Part shown: positions 1 through 6,358 of the stretch, one piece after another | Layout: every line of letters begins with the position of its first letter | Numbering within the stretch: the first letter of the stretch is position 1 | Origin: Dehalococcoidia bacterium | Lineage (GTDB): Bacteria; Chloroflexota; Dehalococcoidia; Dehalococcoidales; G020351185 | Direction of reading: 5' to 3' | Assembly: GCA_030640385.1 (NCBI GenBank) | Contig: DAOWJL010000001.1 | Coordinates: 1-11,199, forward strand | Length of the DNA stretch: 11,199 bases | The notes under the pieces: generated by a model | Databases searched by the model: none | What the model saw: only the letters and a program-made list of their open reading frames with translations | What the model was told of the DNA's origin: nothing | Position numbers and translations under genes: made by a program

Positions 1-358
1 CATTAACGCCGCCCTCAAGCTTTACCGCCTGGGCGTTACCTTCCTGTATAAAGCGGGCGGAGTTGCGTAGGGCATCCTCGCTGCTTATATGATAGGTCAT
101 AAACGGCAGGTCGCCAATTACCATAGCCTTTCTGGAGCCCCTGGCCACCGCTTTGGTGTGGTGTAGCATATCCGCCATTGTCACCGGTATGGTTGATTCA
201 TAACCCAGAACCACATTACCTAGGCTGTCACCGACAAGGATGAGGGGTATTCCCGCCTCGTCAATTATTTTGGCGGTTGTATAATCATAGGCGGTAAGCA
301 TAGTAATCTTCTCGCCCTTTTGCTTCATATCCTTTATCAGGTTGATGGAAATGCGCAC
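1..358 (-). CDS. panB: 3-methyl-2-oxobutanoate hydroxymethyltransferase (PanB), 3' end cut by window edge
   Basis: PanB transfers a hydroxymethyl group from 5,10-methylene-THF to 2-oxoisovalerate, giving ketopantoate, the first committed step of pantothenate synthesis in the cytoplasm. Only the N-terminal 119 residues are present. They carry the family's barrel-start motifs: LTAYDYTTAK (about 21-30), LVGDSLGNVVLGY (41-53, with D44 as likely Mg ligand), VTMADMLHH (59-67), VIGDLPFMTY (80-89, with D83 as second Mg ligand) and AVKLEGG (111-117). I chose a GTG start at 358 because the frame opens VRISINLIKDMK, as PanB proteins do, and an AGGAG (365-369) sits 6 nt upstream. The panD stop (370-372) lies directly against this ribosome site, so the two genes are probably translationally coupled. 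It is the last visible gene of the pan operon. Family assignment is very secure; the GTG start is likely. Confidence 0.96.
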   Translation of the reverse strand, partial: MRISINLIKDMKQKGEKITMLTAYDYTTAKIIDEAGIPLILVGDSLGNVVLGYESTIPVTMADMLHHTKAVARGSRKAMVIGDLPFMTYHISSEDALRNSARFIQEGNAQAVKLEGGVN

Positions 359-369
359 CTTAATCTCCT

Positions 370-747
370 TTAAAAAGGTATATTTTCTATAGCCCGCCTG
401 GTCTCGACAATCCTGTTTTTACTATCGACATAAACCAGACGCGGTAGAAAATCGTTAGCTTCACTATCTTCCACCTGGCAGTATGAGAGAATGAGCATGA
501 TATCACCTTTTTGTGCCAGTCTGGCGGAGGCGCCGTTGAGGCAAATCTGGCCACTGTCCCTGATACCCTCAATGGCATAGGTGGTGAAGCGGGCACAGTT
601 ATTGAGATTGAGCACCTGCACCTGTTCGTAGGGGAGAATATCAGCCTCGACCATCAGCTTCTTATCGATGGTAATGCTGCCTTCATAATCAATATTTAGA
701 TTGCTAACGCGGGCGCGGTGGATTTTACTTTTTAACATCATTCTCAT
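370..747 (-). CDS. panD: aspartate 1-decarboxylase precursor (PanD)
   Basis: PanD decarboxylates L-aspartate to beta-alanine, which is joined to pantoate to make pantothenate. It is a small pyruvoyl enzyme that cleaves itself. At 125 residues it has normal family length. The opening MLKSKIHRARV is characteristic. The self-cleavage site is YEGS with Gly23-Ser24, so Ser24 would become the pyruvoyl group. K8, R53, T56 and Y57 match the known active-site lysine, arginine, threonine and tyrosine. The NGASARLAQKGD stretch (71-82) matches the C-terminal barrel. The ATG at 747 has AGGAGAA at 752-758 just upstream; M3 and M4 are alternative starts but fit the spacing less well. The gene begins 12 nt after the stop of the upstream DUF2520 gene and ends 11 nt before panB, consistent with one transcript. 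Confidence 0.97.
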   Translation of the reverse strand: MRMMLKSKIHRARVSNLNIDYEGSITIDKKLMVEADILPYEQVQVLNLNNCARFTTYAIEGIRDSGQICLNGASARLAQKGDIMLILSYCQVEDSEANDFLPRLVYVDSKNRIVETRRAIENIPF

Positions 748-759
748 TCTATTCTCCTG

Positions 760-1620
760 TTATATTAATGGCTGGCTCAATATAGCCTGAAGCTCATCAG
801 CCTGCTCGTCATTTATCTTCCCTTTTGCCAGGGCGATGGGGATTGTTTTAAGCCCCAGCTCCTGATAGGCCTGGCTTAATTCAGGTGCTACCTTCCGCAG
901 TGCATTCAGGTGTTTTTTAATTGTGCCGCTATCACCGCGGGCGATGGGTCCGGTGAGGCACTGCGGTATGCCTGTAGAATCTATGTTATAAATCGTGCCC
1001 CGCAGCAAGGGTAGCAGTGCCCGGGTGGCCTGCTGTGGCGGGATGCCGAAACTCTGCCACAGGTCGGTTGCTATTTTAAAGAGGGTTACCATATAGTTGC
1101 AGGCGAATACTGCCGCCGTATGGTAAAGTACTTTATCTTCCGCTTTAAGCTCAATCCAGCGGCCGCCGAGGGCGGTAGCCATCTCCCTGAGTATCGTCAG
1201 CAGAGGCTCTTCGGCTTCAATGGCATAGGTTATACCCGGCAGGTTCTCCTGCCTTAAGCCGGTGAAGGTCTGCAGCGGATGGAAAGCACCGACGGCGGCA
1301 CCGGTTTCTCTGGCTGGTGCCAGGATGTCGGTTGAATCGGCGCCGCTGCAGTGAACTGCACTCTGTCCCGGCCGCCACTTAACATCGGCAGCCACGGAGG
1401 CAATTACATCATCGGGAGTGGTGATAAAGATGAGTTCGGCAGCATCGGCTGTTGCCTGATTGTTGCGAAAAGACTGGCAGCATTCTATAAGCCGGGCTAG
1501 TTTATCGGCTGATTGCTGGTTGCGGCTGGATACAGCCACTACCGTGTAGCCTTTATTGTTCAGGGTGGTCGCCAGAGTAGTAGCCACTGTTCCGGCACCG
1601 ATAAAGCCAATCTTAATCAT
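760..1620 (-). CDS. panG: Rossmann-fold DUF2520 protein, candidate PanG-type ketopantoate reductase
   Basis: This is an NAD(P)-dependent dehydrogenase of the Rossmann-like plus DUF2520 type. The N-terminus MIKIGFIGAGTVATTL has the dinucleotide-binding glycine motif. SSRN after beta-strand 2 (31-34) suggests NADPH preference. The second half carries VHCSG (89-93), AFHPLQTF (112-119) and an H/N-containing helix around 167-175, as in 6-phosphogluconate-dehydrogenase-like folds. From the literature I recall that PanG of Francisella, a third class of ketopantoate reductase, has this kind of architecture. Being first gene of an operon with panD and panB makes reduction of ketopantoate to pantoate the best guess. 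I placed the start at the ATG at 1620 (286 residues) because homologous proteins begin at MIKIGFIG. A GTG at 1638 extends the frame by 6 residues, but it sits in the terminator hairpin. Neither start has an ideal ribosome site. The enzymatic role is inferred. Confidence 0.8.
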   Translation of the reverse strand: MIKIGFIGAGTVATTLATTLNNKGYTVVAVSSRNQQSADKLARLIECCQSFRNNQATADAAELIFITTPDDVIASVAADVKWRPGQSAVHCSGADSTDILAPARETGAAVGAFHPLQTFTGLRQENLPGITYAIEAEEPLLTILREMATALGGRWIELKAEDKVLYHTAAVFACNYMVTLFKIATDLWQSFGIPPQQATRALLPLLRGTIYNIDSTGIPQCLTGPIARGDSGTIKKHLNALRKVAPELSQAYQELGLKTIPIALAKGKINDEQADELQAILSQPLI

Positions 1621-1629
1621 ATCCCAATT

Positions 1630-1661
1630 AAAAAACACCTTCTCCGATACAGCAGAGAAGG
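1630..1661 (-). terminator. rho-independent terminator / attenuator ahead of the pan genes
   Basis: On the minus strand, CCTTCTC (1661-1655) pairs perfectly with GAGAAGG (1644-1638) around a 10-nt loop and is followed by TGTTTTTT (1637-1630). A G-U pair could add an eighth base pair. It lies downstream of a good promoter and only about 10 nt before the ATG of the first pan gene. It could therefore act as a conditional attenuator rather than simply ending surE, whose stop is 145 nt upstream with a promoter in between. Confidence 0.75.
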
Positions 1662-1757
1662 CTATTTAAAGTCCGTCTCGGTCGTATCCGATCCAAGCGA
1701 AGCCAATAATAATTTTGATTTAATTTTTAGCTCATCGCCAGACGGTCGATGGCTAAT
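1630..1757 (-). promoter_or_regulatory. structured 5' leader of the pan operon, candidate pan RNA motif
   Basis: The transcript from the promoter at 1764-1792 should start near 1757. It immediately forms a hairpin: TTAGCCATCG (1756-1747) pairs with CGATG-A-GCTAA (1737-1727), 10 bp with a single bulged A at 1732, closing a 9-nt loop. The loop bases CCGTCT (1745-1740) are complementary to AGACGG (1678-1673), so a six-pair pseudoknot is possible. A small hairpin, TCGG/CCGA (1691-1688 with 1681-1678), lies beside the downstream partner, and the terminator follows. A 'pan' RNA motif with bulged adenines in simple hairpins is known upstream of pantothenate genes in Chloroflexi, Firmicutes and Deltaproteobacteria. 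I recall it often being tandem; a second full copy is not obvious here. The structure is read by eye and the family match is inference. Confidence 0.55.
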
Positions 1758-1763
1758 AGAGTC

Positions 1764-1792
1764 ATTCTATTATTCCGTATCTGAATTGTCAA
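1764..1792 (-). promoter_or_regulatory. sigma-70-type promoter of the pan operon
   Basis: Minus strand: a perfect -35 TTGACA (1792-1787), a 17-bp spacer, and -10 TAGAAT (1769-1764), one mismatch from consensus. Transcription would start near 1757, giving a leader of about 137 nt before the ATG of the first pan gene. It lies just after the surE stop (1806-1808), separating the pan genes from surE. Confidence 0.7.
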
Positions 1793-1805
1793 TTCTATAG
1801 GTGTA

Positions 1806-2588
1806 TTATTTTAGCTTTTTCAGTTCCCGGAAAAGTTCTGAGCACAGGCTGTCATTGATTGCCGGCATGGCCTTCCGGAAGAGGGTGTTATGCAGGGCGG
1901 TTATGGATATATAGCCACTCTCCAGTAGCTGGATATCCGTGTTTTTATCGGCGTTGTTATTCTGCTTCTGGCGGACCAGCCAGTAGTATTTGCGCCTGCC
2001 GTCGTGCCCTTCTTCTACGGTGTCGATGTGGGTCTTATGGGCGGGTTGGGCAATCTTTATACCTTTTATACCAGCCAGCGATAAATCGGGCAGGTTGATG
2101 TTGAGAAAAATATCGGAAGGCAGATTTTTAGCTATAATCTTTTCGGCCAGTAGCTTAGCCAGCCGGGCTGCATTTTCCCAGCCGGAATTGCCTGTGGCGG
2201 CTACCGAAATAGCCAGGGCGGGTAAGCCGCGCAGGTAACCCTGCAATGCGGCGCCTACCGTCCCCGAGATGAGTATGTCATCGCCCAGATTATGACCCTG
2301 GTTTATGCCGGAAACTACGAGATTTACGTCATCTTTTATTAGCTTGCCCAGTGCCAGGATGACACTGTCGCAGGGAGTGCCCTCAATTGAATAGGCTTCT
2401 ACACCCGATACCACAGGCGATATCTTCTGTACTCTTAAAGGCTGGCGCAGGCTGACCGCCGTTCCCGAAGCGCTCTGTTCCCTGTCCGGGGCTACCACTA
2501 CCACCCGGGCGATGCCCTTTAATTCTCTGACCAGTGCCCATAGTCCCGGGGCAAGTATGCCGTCGTCGTTGGTTACCAGTATCTGCAT
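1806..2588 (-). CDS. surE: 5'/3'-nucleotidase SurE
   Basis: SurE is a metal-dependent cytoplasmic phosphatase that removes phosphate from nucleoside 5'- and 3'-monophosphates and is linked to stationary-phase survival. The protein is 260 residues, normal for the family. Metal ligands are visible: D8 and D9 in LVTNDDGILAPG, S39 in APDREQSASGTAVS, and N96 in SGINQGHNLGDD. The signature ISGTVGAALQG (107-117) follows, and SIEGTPCDSV (67-76) is also typical. The C-terminus has an expected beta-rich part (DGRRKYYW and ESGYISITALHNT). The start is the ATG at 2588, opening MQILVTNDDG as in homologues. No clear Shine-Dalgarno precedes it, which is unusual against the neighbouring genes and would suit a very short leader. 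It diverges from the metF-metV gene. Confidence 0.96.
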   Translation of the reverse strand: MQILVTNDDGILAPGLWALVRELKGIARVVVVAPDREQSASGTAVSLRQPLRVQKISPVVSGVEAYSIEGTPCDSVILALGKLIKDDVNLVVSGINQGHNLGDDILISGTVGAALQGYLRGLPALAISVAATGNSGWENAARLAKLLAEKIIAKNLPSDIFLNINLPDLSLAGIKGIKIAQPAHKTHIDTVEEGHDGRRKYYWLVRQKQNNNADKNTDIQLLESGYISITALHNTLFRKAMPAINDSLCSELFRELKKLK

Positions 2589-2603
2589 CTATTTTTCAAT
2601 TGA

Positions 2604-2633
2604 AGTTTACCACGATGGTAATAGCCGGGACAA
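2604..2633 (-). promoter_or_regulatory. weak candidate promoter and inverted repeat upstream of surE
   Basis: Minus strand: TTGTCC (2633-2628), 18 bp, TAAACT (2609-2604), each hexamer four of six to consensus. Overlapping it is an inverted repeat, TTACCA-CGA-TGGTAA (2607-2621), with 6-bp arms and a 3-bp centre. It could be an operator, but the promoter match is weak and the assignment tentative. Confidence 0.3.
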
Positions 2634-2718
2634 ATGTAAAGATATTTTGTTAGAATTTGATGCAAAAGTAGCTATATGGTATCCTGAAATGCAAAGCCAG
2701 CCGGTTTTGCTTATACCC

Positions 2719-2747
2719 TTGAACTACTTGGTTGCTATTCTTATATA
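2719..2747 (+). promoter_or_regulatory. candidate promoter of the metF-metV gene
   Basis: TTGAAC (2719-2724), a 17-bp spacer, then TATATA (2742-2747), each four of six to consensus. A start near 2754 would give a leader of about 14 nt that still includes the AAGAGGT ribosome site (2757-2763). It is the best-placed pair of hexamers in the 178-bp divergent gap. Confidence 0.45.
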
Positions 2748-2767
2748 ACCCGGCTTAAGAGGTAAAG

Positions 2768-4345
2768 ATGGAAAAGGAAATGAACATATTAAAAGAAGCT
2801 ATCGTTAATCCCGGTAAATTCTGTATTACCTGGGAGCAGATTGCCGGCCGCGGAGCTTTTGAAAAGCAACGGGAAGAGATATTTAAAAATGCCCGGATAG
2901 CCGCCAGGGGCGGTAGAATTCACGGCATAAGTGTCACCGATAATCCAAGTGGCACACCGGCCTTTGCTACCGAGATGCTGTGTGCCGAAATCAAGAAGCT
3001 GGGCATAGAGCCGCTGGTTCATCTCGCTCTGAGGGATAAGAACAGGAATGAAGTTGAGAGTCTGCTCTACGGGATGGCGGCTGCCAGTGTGCGCAATCTG
3101 CTCGTGTTGTCAGGGGATTATCCATCCGAAAGCGGCTTCAGCGGCAAGGCAAAGCCCGTCTTTGATTTGGATCCGACGCATGTTATGCAGCTGGTAGAAA
3201 CAATGAACAATGGCCTGGAGTATGAGGCGCTGGGTAAACAGGTAAGCCTCAATCCGACGGATTTCTTTGCCGGCGTTGCCGTTTCACCCTTCAAGAAGCT
3301 GGAAGCGGAGCTTATGGGGCAGTATTACAAGCTGGGGAAAAAGCTGAAAGCCGGTGCCGCTTTCATAGTCAGCCAGGTCGGCTATGATGCCCGAAAAATG
3401 CATGAACTTATTCAGTGGTTAAAGGAAGAAGGGTATGATATTCCGGTGCTGGTAAACATCTATGTCCTCAGTTATCCGGCGGCTAGATTGATGAACAGCA
3501 ACCAGATACCCGGCTGCGTAGTTACCGATAAACTTCTAGCCAAACTGGCGGAGGAGAGACAGGCAGAGGATAAGGGGAAGGCAGCCAGGCTATTACGGGC
3601 AGCAAAGATGTATGCCCTGGCAAAGGGGATGGGTTATGCCGGAGCCCACATCGGCGGGCACGGTCTAAAATATGAAATGGTTGAATACATTATTGACAAG
3701 GGCGAGGAGCTATTGCCCAACTGGCAGGAGCTCGTAGCCGAGTTTGATTACCCGCAGGAAGACGGTTTCTATTTTTTTGAGAAAGATAATAAGACGGGTT
3801 TGAACAGCGGCAGGCCGACAGTAAGGCCGTTAAAGCCGGCAAAGCAGTTGATGTACAGCTTTTACCGCATTGTTCACGGTGCTTTCTTCGAGCCAAGGCA
3901 CCCTTTCTTCGGAATGTACCGGCGTTTGTCAAGGCGCGCCGACGCCTCCGGGTGGATGAAAAACCTGGTTGCTTATTCTGAGCACCTGTCCAAGGTAGCC
4001 CTCTTCGGCTGCCAGAATTGTGGCGATTGCGCCCTTTTTGATATCGCCTATATATGCCCCATGTCCCGGTGTCCCAAGAGCCAGAGGTTAGGCCCCTGCG
4101 GCGGCGGCTTTGAAGGCTGGTGCGAGGTCTATCCCAATGAAAAAAAGTGTATCTGGGTAAAAGCTTATGAAAGACTCAAGGCTTACAAGGAAGAGGGCAG
4201 CATAGGCGCTTATACCATACCGCCGTGCAACTGGGGGCTGCGGGAAACTTCTTCCTGGATCAATTTCTATCTGGGCAGGGATCATACCGCTAAAAGGTTG
4301 GGGGTAAAGCCACCGCGAGAGAAAGCTAAGAAGAAAAAGAAGTAG
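2768..4345 (+). CDS. metF: methylenetetrahydrofolate reductase fused to MetV-type C-terminal domain (MetF-MetV)
   Basis: The N-terminal two thirds (about 1-310) is an FAD-binding MetF barrel, which reduces 5,10-methylene-THF to 5-methyl-THF. E23 in CITWEQ sits where the family's catalytic acid lies. VTDNPSGTP (57-64), VLSGDYP (113-119), NPTDFFAGVAVSP (162-174) and SQVGYDARKM (202-211) are the usual folate and flavin segments. After a linker, the C-terminal 120 residues carry Cys415, 418, 421, 430, 435, 444, 452, 461 and 487, including FGCQNCGDC, CPMSRCPK and GPCGGG. This matches the MTHFR_C/MetV domain, which in many acetogens is a separate subunit needed by MetF. The tail is lysine-rich (about 515-525). 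At 525 residues it is well above stand-alone MetF (about 290-300). The ATG at 2768 has a GAGG at 2759-2762. The fusion suggests C1 flow through the methyl branch of a Wood-Ljungdahl-type pathway or methionine synthesis. The electron donor cannot be read from the sequence. Confidence 0.93.
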   Translation: MEKEMNILKEAIVNPGKFCITWEQIAGRGAFEKQREEIFKNARIAARGGRIHGISVTDNPSGTPAFATEMLCAEIKKLGIEPLVHLALRDKNRNEVESLLYGMAAASVRNLLVLSGDYPSESGFSGKAKPVFDLDPTHVMQLVETMNNGLEYEALGKQVSLNPTDFFAGVAVSPFKKLEAELMGQYYKLGKKLKAGAAFIVSQVGYDARKMHELIQWLKEEGYDIPVLVNIYVLSYPAARLMNSNQIPGCVVTDKLLAKLAEERQAEDKGKAARLLRAAKMYALAKGMGYAGAHIGGHGLKYEMVEYIIDKGEELLPNWQELVAEFDYPQEDGFYFFEKDNKTGLNSGRPTVRPLKPAKQLMYSFYRIVHGAFFEPRHPFFGMYRRLSRRADASGWMKNLVAYSEHLSKVALFGCQNCGDCALFDIAYICPMSRCPKSQRLGPCGGGFEGWCEVYPNEKKCIWVKAYERLKAYKEEGSIGAYTIPPCNWGLRETSSWINFYLGRDHTAKRLGVKPPREKAKKKKK

Positions 4346-4378
4346 CCGGCAGCCTGTTACAAAGTATGTTGAGAATAG
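4346..4378. other. short convergent gap between metF-metV and the EMO-like gene
   Basis: Only 33 bp separate the two facing stop codons. I see no stem plus T-tract on either strand, so transcripts from both sides may read into each other's 3' end or end by another mechanism. Confidence 0.6.
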
Positions 4379-6358
4379 TTATTTTATTGCCTTAGCTATA
4401 ATCTCTGCCAGGTCCAGCACCTTTACTCTATTATCAGCCCCTTTATCTTTTAGCCCGTCTTCAAACATGGTCATACAGTACGGGCAGCAGACACAAATAG
4501 TCTCAGGATTTTCCTTCATTGCTTCCTCAATGCGTAGCACATTGATATGCTTACCGATCTTCTCTTCCATCCACATACGCCCGCCGCCGGCACCACAGCA
4601 AAAAGACCTGTCGTGGTGGCGTTCCATCTCTACCGGCGCCTGATTGGTAGCCAGCGCGATGGCTTTACGCGGGGCTTCGTAGATATTGTTATAGCGCCCC
4701 AGGTAGCAGGAATCATGAAAGGCTATATTACCCAGGTCTCTGGTCTGGGTAAGTTCCAGCCTACCTTCCTTGATGAGGTTATTAATGAGCTCGGTATGAT
4801 GAACAACTTCCAGCTCAATCCCATACCGGCGATAATCATTCTTTAAGGTGTGGTAACAATGAGGGCACTGTGTAATAACCTTTCTGACGCCCTTCTCCTT
4901 AAACATTTCGATGTTTTCTTTAACCATACGGTCGAAAACATATTCATTTCCCAGGCGGCGCAAGCTATCGCCGCAGCATGGTTCATCTTTACCCAGAATG
5001 CCCCAGGAAACGCCGGCAGAATCCAGTATTTTGGTTACAGCCAGGGTGACATGTCTGCTGCGGGCATCATAAGCACCGGCACAGCCTACGAAGAAAAGGC
5101 ACTCCGTTTTGCCGGCTTCAAAAGGCTGGACGTTGATTTTGGCTGCCCATTTAGTACGCTCCGCAGGGGCAATACCCCAGGGGTTGCTGCGCTGTTCCAT
5201 ATTTTCAAAAAAGTTCAGCAGTTCCTGCGGGAACCTGGCTTTCATCTCTACCAGATCTCGTCGCATATCGGTGATTCTGGGCACATGCTCAATAAATGCT
5301 GGGCATACCTCCATACAAGCCCCGCAGGTAGTACACTCCCAGATAACCTCTTCGTCAATACTACCATCTTGACCACCGCCAATTAAGGGTAGTTTAGCCT
5401 GTTCTTTATTGATTAACATTGGGCCATTCGTTAATAAATTCTCTTTAATATCATGGATCACCAGGCGCGGATTTAATGGTTTATTTGTGGACGTAGCCGG
5501 ACATACATCTGAGCAACGGCCACATTCAGTGCAGCAATAGGAGTCAAATAGGGCTTTCCAGGTAAATTGGTCTACCTGTCCTACACCGAAAACGTTACCT
5601 TTATTGAATTCTTCTCTGGGTTGAAGGCTCATCCTGGTTAGTCTTTTGAAAAAGCTATTCGGGATGACAGTAAGAATATGCATATGTTTGCTATAAGGCA
5701 GGTAATTTAGAAAACAAAGCAATACTATGGCATGGATCCACCAAGAAATGTTAGCCAAGCTGATTAAACTTTCCGTAGAAGCGCCTGGCAAAATAGAAGA
5801 AGCCACGAAACTTGATATTGGCATATAAAGTGCCGCACGTTCACTGCCCTGAGCTATCTCACTACTGTGTAAACCAAAAAAGGCGAGCATTAAAACAGCA
5901 ACCATTCCAAGAATGAAAAAAGCATCACGCGTACGTGCCTCTATGTACTTGGGCGGGAAAAATAAGCGGCGCCCGGCTGCAGTGAGCACAGCTAATAAAG
6001 CAAGGAGAGATGCGATATCAAAAATAAGGGCAATAGTGTAGTAAAGACCGGTTGGTAGATTTGCCAGGTTGATGTAATCCGGGAAGATTCCGGCAAGTAA
6101 AAATTCGGTGTTGGCAACTAGTAAAATCATAAAACACCAGAAGAGGATGGCGTGGTTTACACCGAACCGATAGCTTCCGGAAATAGAACACCGCTGGGCA
6201 AAGGAGTACAGGAACAAATCCCTGATGCGCTTGCCCAGGTGATCAAAACGATTTTCAGCCTTGCCCAGGGTGATCAATCGGAAGTAGCGGAAGCAGCTCC
6301 ATCCAAAAAACGATATAGAGATCAAGAAAATGGTTAAAAATAATATACTATTAGTCAA
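4379..6358 (-). CDS. EMO/HdrD-like membrane iron-sulfur oxidoreductase (b-heme domain, 2x[4Fe-4S], two CCG domains)
   Basis: Probable ETF:menaquinone oxidoreductase-type protein, carrying electrons between EtfAB and the membrane quinone pool. Numbered from the chosen start (659 residues), about five hydrophobic segments lie near 4-24, 70-92, 106-126, 146-166 and 205-225. H69, H164, H209, H225 and H227 are candidate b-heme ligands, as in NarI/DsrM-like domains. Two 4Fe-4S motifs follow: C276/279/282/286 and C342/345/348/352. Two CCG domains follow these: C425, C461-C462, C498/C501; and C551, C587-C588, C625/C628. All CCG cysteines are intact, as in HdrD. The frame stays open to an ATG at 6445, but that would overlap etfA by 95 bp. 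A TTG at 6358, with GGGGAG 8 nt upstream and an 8-bp overlap with the etfA stop, places the first membrane helix right at the N-terminus, so I prefer it. Third gene of the etfB-etfA operon. HdrD-like or lactate-oxidation roles are alternatives. Confidence 0.88.
   Translation of the reverse strand: MTNSILFLTIFLISISFFGWSCFRYFRLITLGKAENRFDHLGKRIRDLFLYSFAQRCSISGSYRFGVNHAILFWCFMILLVANTEFLLAGIFPDYINLANLPTGLYYTIALIFDIASLLALLAVLTAAGRRLFFPPKYIEARTRDAFFILGMVAVLMLAFFGLHSSEIAQGSERAALYMPISSFVASSILPGASTESLISLANISWWIHAIVLLCFLNYLPYSKHMHILTVIPNSFFKRLTRMSLQPREEFNKGNVFGVGQVDQFTWKALFDSYCCTECGRCSDVCPATSTNKPLNPRLVIHDIKENLLTNGPMLINKEQAKLPLIGGGQDGSIDEEVIWECTTCGACMEVCPAFIEHVPRITDMRRDLVEMKARFPQELLNFFENMEQRSNPWGIAPAERTKWAAKINVQPFEAGKTECLFFVGCAGAYDARSRHVTLAVTKILDSAGVSWGILGKDEPCCGDSLRRLGNEYVFDRMVKENIEMFKEKGVRKVITQCPHCYHTLKNDYRRYGIELEVVHHTELINNLIKEGRLELTQTRDLGNIAFHDSCYLGRYNNIYEAPRKAIALATNQAPVEMERHHDRSFCCGAGGGRMWMEEKIGKHINVLRIEEAMKENPETICVCCPYCMTMFEDGLKDKGADNRVKVLDLAEIIAKAIK

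Noticed and set aside
1630..1757. Leader as a T-box, fluoride or other well-known riboswitch
   Set aside because: No T-box core sequence is present, and the resemblance of GGCGATG to the fluoride motif does not extend to the rest of that fold.
1513..1800. 95-residue plus-strand open frame over the pan leader
   Set aside because: It is antisense to the DUF2520 gene and the leader, with no ribosome site and no protein family features.
4850..5386. 178-residue plus-strand open frame
   Set aside because: It is antisense to the Fe-S and CCG-domain part of the membrane oxidoreductase, has no recognisable domain, and the opposite strand has full cysteine motifs.
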